Part shown: positions 43,586-53,405 of the stretch, one piece after another
Numbering within the stretch: position 1 is the stretch's first letter
How the letters are laid out: every line of letters begins with the position of its first letter
Assembly (NCBI GenBank): GCA_021820525.1
Contig: JAKADM010000001.1
Span: forward strand, 294,620 to 358,619
From: Thermoplasmata archaeon
GTDB taxonomy: Archaea > Thermoplasmatota > Thermoplasmata > Thermoplasmatales > Thermoplasmataceae
Reading direction: 5' to 3'
DNA length: 64,000 bases
The notes under the pieces: model-generated
The model's input: the letters and a program-made list of their open reading frames with translations, nothing else
The model's database searches: none
Told to the model about the DNA's origin: nothing
Program-made: the position numbers and the translations under genes

Positions 43586-45469
43586 ATGGTGAAAATAGAA
43601 TCCTTAAGAGGAAAATTTTATACGATTCTCAATGTGAACCAGCCAGAGACAGTTATTAATTACTCCACGGGAGACGAAACCCATGTGAGTAATGGAGTCC
43701 CATCCTATTTGCATTTAGAGCAGATGGGAGATCACCTGCTGATTTCAATGCCCATGACCATAGATTCCCATATCCTGGGCCTTGGAGAAAGAGCCTTCAG
43801 AATAGACAGGAAAAGGTTAAAACTCTCCTCGTTGAACTCAGACCCGGGAGGATATGAAAGGGGAAGAGACCCCATTTATTTCCCCATACCCTTTATGATT
43901 AAGAAGGATTCGTCCACCGCCGTGGGGATATTTATCAATTATCCCGGGGAGATCAAGATAGACACTGGTGTGGATAATTATGACAAAATCAGTATGGAAA
44001 TATTTTCAGATTCTGTGCAGGTTTTTATCATAGATGGAAAAAGTGTGAAAGAGATTGCGGATAACTTTATCAGACTGACAGGCAGGCCATTTTTGCCTCC
44101 AAAATGGGCTGCGGGACACACCATATCAAGATATTCATACTATCCTGAAAGTGAAGCCCTGAACATAGCTAAAAGATACCGGGAAATAACCAAAGTTGAT
44201 GCGATGTACATGGACATCCACCATATGGATGGATACAGGCTTTTTAAATGGGATAGCAAAAGATTTGGAGATGGTTCCCAGTTCCTTAAAAAAATGCATG
44301 AACTTGGGATCAGAGTAATAACCATTGTAGATCCCAGCATTAAGGCGGATCAGAATTATGATGTTTTTTTGAGAGGTATGGGTTCCTATGTATCAAAATC
44401 CAATGATGACATTTATGTTGCAAATATGTGGCCGGGCAATTCAGTATTTCCTGACTTTTTAAACGAGAAAGGAAGGGAATTCTGGAAACAGGAGATTCAA
44501 AAATGGGTTAAACAGGGTATTGATGGCATATGGCTTGATATGAATGAACCAACCATACTTACTGAGGATCATATGTTTGACCTTGATGCCGAACATTTAC
44601 TGGACAGTGGAAAAAAATATAAACATAGGGAAGTGAGGAATGCCTACCCTTACTTTGAAGCAAAGGCCACCTATGATGCCCTTCTTGAAAGCCACATGGA
44701 GCCATTCATACTCACTAGATCTGGATTTGCAGGAATTCAAAAATACGCTGCTGTTTGGACAGGAGATACGAAATCCTCATGGGATGATCTTTTACTTCAG
44801 ATTTCCATGGTTACAAGCCTTTCCCTAAGTGGAGTTACTGTGGTTGGTTGTGATCTTGGAGGATTCTTTGGTGAGAGTTCCCCATCTCTCATTTCTGCCT
44901 ATTACAGAATGGCTCTTTTCTTCCCCCTTTACAGAAACCATAAAACCATTGACGGAAATGACCAGGAGATATTCCTTCTTCCTGCAAAGGATAGGGATGG
45001 CATTCTGAGGAGCATTGACATAAGATACAAATTCCTGGACCAGATATACAATGCACTGTATTTCTCCTCCAGGGAGATGAGACTTGCCGTTGCACCCATG
45101 GCTTATCTTTATGACATGAATGAATCCTACTATTCCGATGACCAGTATATGCTTGGCGATAACCTCCTGTATGCACCTCAAATTTATGAAAACAGGCAGG
45201 AAAGGGAACTGTTTTTGCCAGAGGGTGCCTGGTTCAACTTCTGGTCCAAGGAAAAAATATCAGGGCCTGGATACGTAAGAACCAATGATGAATATCCTGT
45301 ATATGTAAGAAATAACTCTGCCATAATCTATGACGGAGAGGTTTACCTGTTCGGAAATGGGCAATTCAACCTTTATCTGGATGGCGATGAAAGAACCATA
45401 AAGGTCCACGATTCCAGGATTTTAGAGAATACTTTGCCGGATAAATATAAAATAAAAATCTTCAATTAA
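43586..45469 (+). CDS. malA: GH31 alpha-glucosidase
   Basis: This 627-residue cytoplasmic enzyme releases glucose from maltodextrin ends. It has the N-terminal beta-sandwich, FLPPKWAAGHTISRYSYY before the barrel, nucleophile D318 in GIWLDMNEP, and acid/base D394 in VWTGDTKSSW, both classic for GH31. No signal peptide is present. The closest functional model is the MalA of Sulfolobus/Thermoplasma. It lies 188 bp after trmB and 60 bp before the GH13 gene, all on the same strand. Alternative specificities in GH31 (alpha-xylosidase) cannot be fully excluded. Confidence 0.88.
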   Translation: MVKIESLRGKFYTILNVNQPETVINYSTGDETHVSNGVPSYLHLEQMGDHLLISMPMTIDSHILGLGERAFRIDRKRLKLSSLNSDPGGYERGRDPIYFPIPFMIKKDSSTAVGIFINYPGEIKIDTGVDNYDKISMEIFSDSVQVFIIDGKSVKEIADNFIRLTGRPFLPPKWAAGHTISRYSYYPESEALNIAKRYREITKVDAMYMDIHHMDGYRLFKWDSKRFGDGSQFLKKMHELGIRVITIVDPSIKADQNYDVFLRGMGSYVSKSNDDIYVANMWPGNSVFPDFLNEKGREFWKQEIQKWVKQGIDGIWLDMNEPTILTEDHMFDLDAEHLLDSGKKYKHREVRNAYPYFEAKATYDALLESHMEPFILTRSGFAGIQKYAAVWTGDTKSSWDDLLLQISMVTSLSLSGVTVVGCDLGGFFGESSPSLISAYYRMALFFPLYRNHKTIDGNDQEIFLLPAKDRDGILRSIDIRYKFLDQIYNALYFSSREMRLAVAPMAYLYDMNESYYSDDQYMLGDNLLYAPQIYENRQERELFLPEGAWFNFWSKEKISGPGYVRTNDEYPVYVRNNSAIIYDGEVYLFGNGQFNLYLDGDERTIKVHDSRILENTLPDKYKIKIFN

Positions 45470-45482
45470 TTCTATTATTTAA

Positions 45483-45513
45483 GCAATTCCGAAAAATGCT
45501 TTATATGAATTGC
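45483..45513. repeat. Inverted repeat spanning the GH13 TATA box
   Basis: GCAATTC (45483-45489) and GAATTGC (45507-45513) are perfect 7-bp arms 17 bp apart, and the TATA box (tttatat, 45500-45506) lies between them, next to the second arm. A protein bound here would block promoter access. Confidence 0.45.
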
Positions 45514-45516
45514 CCC

Positions 45517-45528
45517 ATAACATGTTAT
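45517..45528. promoter_or_regulatory. 12-bp palindrome at the GH13 start
   Basis: ATAACATGTTAT is a perfect palindrome ending one base before the ATG at 45530, the expected transcription start of a leaderless gene. It is a candidate repressor site. Confidence 0.4.
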
Positions 45529-45529
45529 A

Positions 45530-47356
45530 ATGGCAACTGTGGAGAGATTGGATGACTTTAAGGTGAAGGTTACATTCGCAGTTCCTGCAGAGGAATATGA
45601 TAAATCTTGCTTCATTTCAGGAAATTTTAACTGCTCTGGAGATGGATCTGTAGCCCTTGAAAGAGATGGAAATTTTTGGACCGGTTCAGTTGTTTTGCAA
45701 CCTGGAGATTATGAATATTTTGTTGAAATTGACCAGTATTATAAATGCGACGAGAAGAGAAAGGTAAGAAAGAAACCGGTATCCTTAAGAATCAAGCAGG
45801 AAAGATTTTACCATGATCCTGCAAACCCACTGTTTTATTGGAAGAATGGTGGGAAATATTTGGTAAAATGCATATCTCCGGTGGAAAACAAAAATGTCTC
45901 CTTAATATTGGGAGGGGGAAAGAACCTTAAACCATTCAGGGTTGAAAGATATACCTGTATGAATCTGTTCCAATTTGTACTTGATCGCCCAGAATCCTAT
46001 TCCTTTGAAGTGGATGGTAGAAAACATGAAGAAATTTTCGAGGGAAAGGAAATTGATGATGAATATGTTGATTCTTCCATCATATATCAGATATTTCCTG
46101 ACAGGTTTAACATAAAGGGTGAGCCAAAGAATATCAATGCACAGTGGAATGAAAGACCAAAATCCCATAGCGTATTTGGGGGAAACCTTCAGGGAATCAT
46201 TGAGAAAATAGATTATATAAGGGATCTTGGCGCAGGCCACATATACCTGAATCCTGTATATAAATCCACAAGCAATCACAGATATAATGTGGATGATTAC
46301 TACCAGATAGATCCCGTTCTGGGAAATATGTCTGATCTACTTTCACTTTCAGATGCCATGAAGGAAAGAGGGATGTTTTTAATATTTGATATTGTTTTCA
46401 ATCATACATCCACGAATTTCCAACCCTTCGTGGAAGCCATAAATAATGGGGATTCGCCCTTCAGGGAATGGTACTATTTTTTGACGGGCAAAAATAATAC
46501 TGATCTGCCCTATGAATGCTTTAAAAACCATCTGCCCATGCCCAAACTCAGAATATCCAATCCCGAAGTCTCCGATATGATAATGGATGTCCTTCAATAT
46601 TATGGGAGATCATTGAACATATCATTTTTCAGGTATGATGTTGCAGATTCCATGGACATAAATGCCATGGCAAAAATTATTGATGAAATGAGAAAGAAAC
46701 TTCCAAACATAAGGCATATGGCTGAAGTGTGGTGCAATCCCTTTTTCTTTACAGACAGTAGCGTTTATGATAGCGCAATGAACTATGAAATAAGGGATAA
46801 CATTATTTCAATGCTCAGGGGAAAGATTTCCATGGATGAGTTTGTCAGAAATATGGATATTCTTTATTTTAGAACGGGGGAAAAGAGGCAAAAAGAGATG
46901 ATGAATCTTGTTGGGTCTCACGATACCCCCAGGATAAGGACTGTACTGGGATCGAAGGATGGGGCAATGCTTTCCTACGCTATTCTGTATATGCTTAATG
47001 GAATACCCTCTCTCTATTATGGGGACGAAACTGGACTGGAAGGGGGTGAGGATCCTGATTGCAGAAGGACATTTCCCTGGGAAAGCGTGGATGAGGGAAT
47101 GGTGGACTTTTTCAAAACCCTGAAGGATATAAGATCTAAAAATCGTGCGGCATTCGACGGAATCCTTCACGGTGGTAAGGAAGGAGATATAATGTTCATT
47201 AGAAAGATTTCAAGGGACAATGAAATAGAAATAAGATTTTCATTAAAGGACATGGAAATTAATATGGACGGAGATACGGTTCTTTCAAATGGTATCTATA
47301 AAGAAGGCAAAAAGATAAAAATAAAGAAATTTGGATTTTTTATTACTGCCCATTAA
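45530..47356 (+). CDS. GH13 cyclomaltodextrinase/neopullulanase-like amylase
   Basis: The 608-residue enzyme has an N-terminal beta domain (about 1-110, carbohydrate-binding E-set type) and a GH13 barrel. The sequence IIYQIFPDRF and GGNLQGIIEKIDYI are typical of the neopullulanase/CDase subfamily. Catalytic residues are D370 (FRYDVAD), E399 (HMAEVW) and D465 (GSHDTPR); DIVFNHTS holds the region I histidine. No signal peptide, so it works on imported oligosaccharides or cyclodextrins inside the cell. It has its own TATA box and is convergent with malK (4-bp overlap). Confidence 0.88.
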   Translation: MATVERLDDFKVKVTFAVPAEEYDKSCFISGNFNCSGDGSVALERDGNFWTGSVVLQPGDYEYFVEIDQYYKCDEKRKVRKKPVSLRIKQERFYHDPANPLFYWKNGGKYLVKCISPVENKNVSLILGGGKNLKPFRVERYTCMNLFQFVLDRPESYSFEVDGRKHEEIFEGKEIDDEYVDSSIIYQIFPDRFNIKGEPKNINAQWNERPKSHSVFGGNLQGIIEKIDYIRDLGAGHIYLNPVYKSTSNHRYNVDDYYQIDPVLGNMSDLLSLSDAMKERGMFLIFDIVFNHTSTNFQPFVEAINNGDSPFREWYYFLTGKNNTDLPYECFKNHLPMPKLRISNPEVSDMIMDVLQYYGRSLNISFFRYDVADSMDINAMAKIIDEMRKKLPNIRHMAEVWCNPFFFTDSSVYDSAMNYEIRDNIISMLRGKISMDEFVRNMDILYFRTGEKRQKEMMNLVGSHDTPRIRTVLGSKDGAMLSYAILYMLNGIPSLYYGDETGLEGGEDPDCRRTFPWESVDEGMVDFFKTLKDIRSKNRAAFDGILHGGKEGDIMFIRKISRDNEIEIRFSLKDMEINMDGDTVLSNGIYKEGKKIKIKKFGFFITAH

Positions 47357-48486
47357 TCATTGTTGCTCCGAACGCCTTCGGTAAGAAGAACCTTTTTGAG
47401 TCTGTTCATTCCATAGTAATAAATGGCCCTGCCCTCATTGTCCTCGAAGAGGATCAGTTTTTCAATATTTGGCATTATGTTTATGAAATCCCCTTCCTGA
47501 AGATTTTCGTCCGAATATATCTGCCTTATGAAACTTGTACCGTCATTCAGTTCAAAGTACTGGTATTCGGCCCTTCCAATGTTCTGCTTAACAACCAGTT
47601 TTGATTTTAATCCATTATCTTCAACCCTTACATCCTCCGGCCTTATGCCGGCGATCACATCAAGATTAAATCCTGCATCTAACTGCAGTCCAGGTATATC
47701 CATCTCCATATTTTCAATCTTAAGCTTTGCCTTTCCACCAGATTCATAAAGATGGGCCGGTATCATGTTCATTGGAGGATCACCCACAAAGGTTGCCACA
47801 AACCTGTTCTCGGGCCTGTTATATATTTCCATTGGAGGACCCATCTGTTCTATTCTCCCATTCCTCATAACCATTGCCCTGTCGGCAAGGGTTGTAGCTT
47901 CAACCTGATCATGGGTAACATAGAGAGTTGTTGTACCAAACTGTTTCTGTATCCTCTTAAGCTCAACCCTCATCTGCGTCCTGAGCTTTGCATCAAGATT
48001 AGAAAGAGGCTCATCCATTAGAAACATCTTCGGCTCCCTTACAAGAGCTCGGGCCAGTGCAACCCTCTGCCTCTGGCCTCCCGATATTTCCCCCGGCTTC
48101 TGTTCAAGAAGGTCCTGGATTCCAAGAATCTTTGCTATTTCCTCTGTTTTATCATCCATATCTTTCCTGGACATCTTTAATATTTTCAGGGGAAACTGTA
48201 TATTTTTCCTTACAGTCAAAAATGGGTAGAGTGCATAGTTCTGAAATACCATTGCAATATTCCTCATCCTGGGAGGAAAATCGGTGATCTCCTGATCATC
48301 AAGAAAGATCTTCCCTGAATCTACCTTTTCAAGCCCTGCAACCATCCTCAGAGTGGTTGTCTTCCCACAACCAGAAGGCCCCAAAATAACGAAGAATTCG
48401 TGATCCTCAATCTTAAGGTCAATACCAAAAACCCCCCGTTTGTCATCAAATTTTCTCACAACATTCTGTAATTCCAGTTGACTCAT
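47353..48486 (-). CDS. malK: ABC sugar transporter ATP-binding subunit (MalK/MsmK type)
   Basis: The 377-residue ATPase powers maltodextrin import. Walker A is GPSGCGKTT, the Q-loop is FQNYALYPF, the signature is ISGGQRQRVALARAL, and Walker B is MFLMDEPLSNLDAKLR. A C-terminal OB/TOBE regulatory domain follows (from about residue 235). It is the last gene of the malE-F-G-GH57-K run, 132 bp after the GH57 gene, with an A/T-rich box of its own, so it may also be transcribed separately. Confidence 0.92.
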   Translation of the reverse strand: MSQLELQNVVRKFDDKRGVFGIDLKIEDHEFFVILGPSGCGKTTTLRMVAGLEKVDSGKIFLDDQEITDFPPRMRNIAMVFQNYALYPFLTVRKNIQFPLKILKMSRKDMDDKTEEIAKILGIQDLLEQKPGEISGGQRQRVALARALVREPKMFLMDEPLSNLDAKLRTQMRVELKRIQKQFGTTTLYVTHDQVEATTLADRAMVMRNGRIEQMGPPMEIYNRPENRFVATFVGDPPMNMIPAHLYESGGKAKLKIENMEMDIPGLQLDAGFNLDVIAGIRPEDVRVEDNGLKSKLVVKQNIGRAEYQYFELNDGTSFIRQIYSDENLQEGDFINIMPNIEKLILFEDNEGRAIYYYGMNRLKKVLLTEGVRSNND

Positions 48487-48618
48487 ATGATCACTTATCT
48501 AAATGAAACCTTACTTAATTTATTTTCCCTAATCATGCTATTAGGAGTAGTATTTGGAGTTAGAATTAATATCAAATCCATAAAATAAAAATATATTCAT
48601 TCCCAGTAACATCAAAAA

Positions 48619-51600
48619 TCAAAAAAATAATGGGAAATAGTATAGATTCTGGTTACCCTGACCACCTACATAGGCCAGAGAAGGTAAGGGAATGTTGAAG
48701 CATTCCAGAGGTATGGAAACATATCTTATATCCTTTGATGGCAATCCTATGCCAAAATACAGGAATGGCTGTAAAAACATTATGCGGGCGTAACTGTTGT
48801 TTCCGTACTCCACAGTATAGGCAACCTCTGCAAAGTAAAAACTACCGGATGCATCTATGGATGTGACCTTTCCATGAATATTTCCGGTAACTTCCTGCTC
48901 TAAGTATGGGGCAAAAGGCCCATATCTGCCGTAAGTTCTGTAATAGGTTCTTTCCATCAATATTCCTTCTTTTGCATAATATATGCTGAGGAATCCGTAT
49001 GAATAGGTTGCAGAAATTCCACCTGAAATATTGGCACGGAAAAGATATTCCCATCCGTTCCCCGATCCAATGTATACCCCGGTTTTATTAAGAATTAATG
49101 TCCAGTAATTGGATTGGGATGATACCATGGATGTTGATATTATGTTCCCACCCGGAACAGTTATGTTTTGTGTGCTGCCATTTAAGGGGAAATATATGTG
49201 TATATGACTGGCAGTTCCGATCTGCAAAATTGGAATGCTTCCCTCGAAGGTTCCCCTTAAGGAATTTGCAATGGAATTGAAATGCAGCAGAACTCTGGAA
49301 TTGGTCCACTGAATACCATTTTCGGATTGTGCTGTGTAAAGATATTTGCCCCTGACATAGAATGCGTGGATCAGATTACCGTAGGAAAGGAAAGTGTTGA
49401 AAGATGGTACCCTTGATCTTTCAATCTCCTGAGTATAATTGAGCTTCCTGGGATATATGGGGTAAAGAACGGCAAGATGGGTGGAATTGTAATTAGATAA
49501 TATTTCCTGTTGTGTAAGATCAGGAGATTCCCCAAGTATTGCCGGTGCAATGTAACTGTATATGTTTGGAGAATTTGGACCTCCCGATCCTCCGCCCTGG
49601 TAGGATGAAGCTTTTATTCCAACGGGATTCCACCCATTTGGCTCATAACCATTCTGAAAACCTGAAACTACCGTATATCCATCGTTTAAAGGATTGATTC
49701 CGGTTATGAAAATTGGTACAGTGACATAAACTGTGCTTATGGAAAGATTGGAACTGATCTTTAGATCATTTCCAAAGTTAACGTTTGTGCTGTTGATAAT
49801 ATATGCATTGCCTGGAAAGCCTGCTACCTGAATCATGTATTGCCAGGCACCGGATTTTGATATGGCTGCGTTGACTCCTGGCTGGGTGGTGGTTGAACCC
49901 CTGGCGAATTCTGGATTATGTATGTATATGTCAACCACTGGCTGGGTGAATCCATAAGGACCTCCAAACACATTGGAAAGATTGCCAAATCTTAAGGAAA
50001 ACCTCACTGCTGTAGATGAAAGGGAAATATTGAACCATTTAATTGCCACAGATCCTCTGGGATAATCAGAAATCAGAGTGGGATAGGTATAATTTCCAGG
50101 GCCATTTCCCCTTGCAGTATTGTGAGTTGAGGAAATCAGATGAAATCCGTTCTGGGATATATGTACAGAGAGAGGTAGAGGACCTGTAACTCCTTTTTCC
50201 TTAGAATGACCATTCTGTATGGTGAATTCGTAGAAATTCCCGGAAATAAAATTGATGGAATTCAAAGGTATCATGAATTCCCCGTATTGACCCTGTATGG
50301 CCATCCCAGATATTCCCTGAAACTTCCATTCTGTACCATTCACAGACCTGTATATTTCTAGTGGGAAATTTTCTGATGTAGAGTTGTATGGTCCAACCTT
50401 GACCATATATACGGCGGAGTAATGCAATAGATTGCCATATTTCGTATCAAATTGCGCACCTGGATAGGAGAGGCCTACCAGGTTTCCGGTTCCAGTTATG
50501 GGAGATGAAAAATACAATCTTATATTTCTTATATTGGTCCCAAACCAGGGATTTTCCCAGGCATATTTCATTGCAATGAACAGGTCTGAAGCATTGTATC
50601 CGTAATGCACAGATAGACCATTATTTCCGGTGCTTCTGTACACGTAGGATCCATTCCATGGGTTATTATTATTGACTGAAAACCCTTTCAGATTGAAAAG
50701 TTCCGTTGTATTATAGAGTGAACCATCTATTTGAGGATCAATCAATATTTTTCCTCCAGAAACCTGTGGCCTCAATGAGGGGGTCCAGTTTCCCTTAAGG
50801 TATGGAGTTTCCTTAATATGCAACAGGTTTAAGGCATTTCTCATATCTTCCCTTATCTCGTGCATGAAGACTATATCGTTCTGTGCATATAGATTCTGGT
50901 CTCCGGGATCAAAGGAAAAATATATGTCTGAGCCTTCGGCTGCAAGAATTGAAAACCATGCTTCGTCATACCTGTCCTGAAGTGTCTTTGTATTCCATTC
51001 CCCTATGAAAGGGTAATTGAAGGAATTCTCATAATCGCTAAGGTTAATTGGCTCATAAAGATGGTGTGAAATTCCGAAATTAAACACAAGCCTTCTCACT
51101 ATGGAAAGTTGCTGCCATGATTCATCCTGTGTTGGATGCCCGGCCCACTGTGTCAGATAGGGTGATACTGATCCTGCATATCCCTGGTAGTTCCATGAAC
51201 CCGTTGGAAGATAGGTTAGATTTCCTTCTGTTCTGTTCTCCTTCATATATTCATTCATGTTCACTGTCCTTATCCATGACGAATTCTTGCTCAATGCAGA
51301 ATAAAGATCCTGCAAAAATGGAACTGCATCCTCGGGAAAGGGGGACATGAACATCCAGTTTTCCCCATCTATGGCCACCGTTACCAGTGTATTTTTATGA
51401 TCCTCAGATGGAACGGTATTGTATATATTTTTGAGGTATGAGATAAAATCATGCACAGGCGCCTCGCTCCCCTGAGATGAGGCAATGTCTCCATAGTCAA
51501 AAGCCCAGTTGTTAGAAAGCGTTGAATCCCTGAAGACAAAGGTTTCTGTTCCATTCCATGTTTCTATCCTGTATGGTTTATAGAGCTCTTCGTAATATAA

Positions 51601-53352
51601 TGCCGTTCCCGGTGTAGCATTTAATTTTCCTGAAAGAGAAAGTACTGCCTGATCTGTTGATGTCCATTTTACACCATTCCCAGCAAGGAATGGAACTATG
51701 GCATTGGAAACCGCCTGCTCAGGTGTCCACTGGCCTGATGGATAATATCCGAAGTTTTTGTAGAAGATGTCTCTGCCCACATTCAACTGGGCATTAACGT
51801 CGTTGCCCCAGACACCTTTAGTTATATTTGCACCATTTTGATCTGTCCAGTTATTCTTTAAGAGAAGGGGAAGGATGGGATGATCAAAGGGCGTAGTCAT
51901 CAGTTCCACATTCCCATTTTCATGATCCTTCAGAAATGTGCTTATTACTAAATTTGCCTCATAGGGATAGTATGATATAATTTTGCCTATCTCAGAAATG
52001 GAAAAGGATGTCTGGTTGTATAAATTTAACAGACTGTGATCCATGTATCTGTATCCAAGCTGGCCTGAGATTATGGGATAACTCACAGACCACAGGAAGA
52101 ATTCAACAAGGGCATCTTTCAATTGGTTAAAAGTTAAGTTTTTCCCGCTTTCATATATTCCCAAAAGATTGGAATATTCCTTTCCGGCTGGAGTTCCTGA
52201 ACTGTATACCCATGATGGGGAATTGAAAGCTAGATCGTTTTGAAGTACAGACCTTACTGTTGTATTATTATAATAATACCTCCCAACAAAGGTTTTCAAA
52301 AATGTATCACCAAAATGGTTCATTTCATAATATACAGAGTTGTTCCACTGGCTCTCTGGTATGAATGCAGCCTTTATGTAACTGTTATTGTAGTTTCCAT
52401 CCCTGATGGCATCGATTTGCAATAAGAGAGAACCGGATAGGGAATAGGTTACATTCACATCATGATACTTCTTTATGATCAGTGCCTGTTCAGCATATTC
52501 CTCAAGATGGACGTCTGTCCAGGGAAGAAGCCAGTAACTGTACGATATGGGTGAATACAGGGGCTGATGGTCGTTATATATTATATCGAGGTTTATGGGT
52601 GGGGGAGGAAGAGGCTTCTCCCTGTTCAAACTCAATGTCAATGTGTTATTGATATTGAAATTGCTGTATAGATTTCCACTGTTGTAATGGCCGTCCTGAT
52701 CAAAGGGTATGCCTGTGCCAACCCATGATCCACTTCCTCCTATGATAAATGCGGAAAGTTGAAAATTCAAAATGCCATAGGAATTCCCAAATATGGATTT
52801 TAATGGCATTGAAATTTCTATGGAACTCGAAGTGAAATATGTACTTACGGGCTCGGATATTCCATATGAGGAGACATTATCGGAAGAAAGTTTGCTCTGA
52901 ATTGAGTATGACTGTGAGGGCTGACCTGCAAAATCGGCAAAGAAATAGTTGACCGGTGAATCAAATGTTATGCTCCTTTGCCATACGTTCATGGTTCCGA
53001 AATTATATGTACCAAGGTCTGAATGGGTGCCGTTCCCAATGAAAACTATAAAACCGTTACCCTGGAATGTGGCATTGAAACCCAGGAACATGCACGTTGA
53101 ATTATATGCTGCAAAGGCAGATTGAATATTGTTATAGGGGCCCCATGGTGAGGGTTGATTATTAACATACAAGGGTGAAATATGATTGAAATTTTGTGGA
53201 ATTGAACCGTTGAAAATAATTGTGGGTTCATAAGTTAATGGATATGCACCGGAGGTTGTTGAGGGAGATGCACTTGAATCTATTGCTGAAAATGCAGTTA
53301 CAACAAAAAGCAGGCATATGGCCAGAACAATCGTTTTTGAAAAACTTTTCAT
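48619..53352 (-). CDS. Secreted multi-domain GH57 amylopullulanase-like enzyme
   Basis: The 1,577-residue protein has a signal peptide (about 1-28), an N-terminal beta domain (to about 250), and a GH57 barrel: HQPLY, ELMTTPFDHPILPLL, nucleophile E545 in GQWTPEQAVS and acid/base D662 in VAIDGENWM. These match Thermococcales amylopullulanases. A DOMON-like domain (about 875-1080; DPQIDGSLYNTTELF), a glucodextranase-C-like domain (about 1085-1290; GNYTYPTLISDYPRGS) and a 280-residue C-terminal part of unknown type follow. There is no membrane anchor. It probably cuts starch or pullulan outside the cell at low pH. It has its own strong TATA box and lies between malG and malK. Confidence 0.88.
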   Translation of the reverse strand: MKSFSKTIVLAICLLFVVTAFSAIDSSASPSTTSGAYPLTYEPTIIFNGSIPQNFNHISPLYVNNQPSPWGPYNNIQSAFAAYNSTCMFLGFNATFQGNGFIVFIGNGTHSDLGTYNFGTMNVWQRSITFDSPVNYFFADFAGQPSQSYSIQSKLSSDNVSSYGISEPVSTYFTSSSIEISMPLKSIFGNSYGILNFQLSAFIIGGSGSWVGTGIPFDQDGHYNSGNLYSNFNINNTLTLSLNREKPLPPPPINLDIIYNDHQPLYSPISYSYWLLPWTDVHLEEYAEQALIIKKYHDVNVTYSLSGSLLLQIDAIRDGNYNNSYIKAAFIPESQWNNSVYYEMNHFGDTFLKTFVGRYYYNNTTVRSVLQNDLAFNSPSWVYSSGTPAGKEYSNLLGIYESGKNLTFNQLKDALVEFFLWSVSYPIISGQLGYRYMDHSLLNLYNQTSFSISEIGKIISYYPYEANLVISTFLKDHENGNVELMTTPFDHPILPLLLKNNWTDQNGANITKGVWGNDVNAQLNVGRDIFYKNFGYYPSGQWTPEQAVSNAIVPFLAGNGVKWTSTDQAVLSLSGKLNATPGTALYYEELYKPYRIETWNGTETFVFRDSTLSNNWAFDYGDIASSQGSEAPVHDFISYLKNIYNTVPSEDHKNTLVTVAIDGENWMFMSPFPEDAVPFLQDLYSALSKNSSWIRTVNMNEYMKENRTEGNLTYLPTGSWNYQGYAGSVSPYLTQWAGHPTQDESWQQLSIVRRLVFNFGISHHLYEPINLSDYENSFNYPFIGEWNTKTLQDRYDEAWFSILAAEGSDIYFSFDPGDQNLYAQNDIVFMHEIREDMRNALNLLHIKETPYLKGNWTPSLRPQVSGGKILIDPQIDGSLYNTTELFNLKGFSVNNNNPWNGSYVYRSTGNNGLSVHYGYNASDLFIAMKYAWENPWFGTNIRNIRLYFSSPITGTGNLVGLSYPGAQFDTKYGNLLHYSAVYMVKVGPYNSTSENFPLEIYRSVNGTEWKFQGISGMAIQGQYGEFMIPLNSINFISGNFYEFTIQNGHSKEKGVTGPLPLSVHISQNGFHLISSTHNTARGNGPGNYTYPTLISDYPRGSVAIKWFNISLSSTAVRFSLRFGNLSNVFGGPYGFTQPVVDIYIHNPEFARGSTTTQPGVNAAISKSGAWQYMIQVAGFPGNAYIINSTNVNFGNDLKISSNLSISTVYVTVPIFITGINPLNDGYTVVSGFQNGYEPNGWNPVGIKASSYQGGGSGGPNSPNIYSYIAPAILGESPDLTQQEILSNYNSTHLAVLYPIYPRKLNYTQEIERSRVPSFNTFLSYGNLIHAFYVRGKYLYTAQSENGIQWTNSRVLLHFNSIANSLRGTFEGSIPILQIGTASHIHIYFPLNGSTQNITVPGGNIISTSMVSSQSNYWTLILNKTGVYIGSGNGWEYLFRANISGGISATYSYGFLSIYYAKEGILMERTYYRTYGRYGPFAPYLEQEVTGNIHGKVTSIDASGSFYFAEVAYTVEYGNNSYARIMFLQPFLYFGIGLPSKDIRYVSIPLECFNIPLPSLAYVGGQGNQNLYYFPLFF

Positions 53353-53372
53353 AAAAAAATAAAAGATTAATG

Positions 53373-53380
53373 GTTATATA
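53373..53380 (-). promoter_or_regulatory. TATA box of the GH57 gene
   Basis: On the minus strand tatataac is about 25 bp before the ATG at 53352, and there is no ribosome binding site, so the gene has its own leaderless promoter within the transporter operon. Confidence 0.55.
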
Positions 53381-53405
53381 AATTTTTACTACTGCCCATG
53401 GTATA

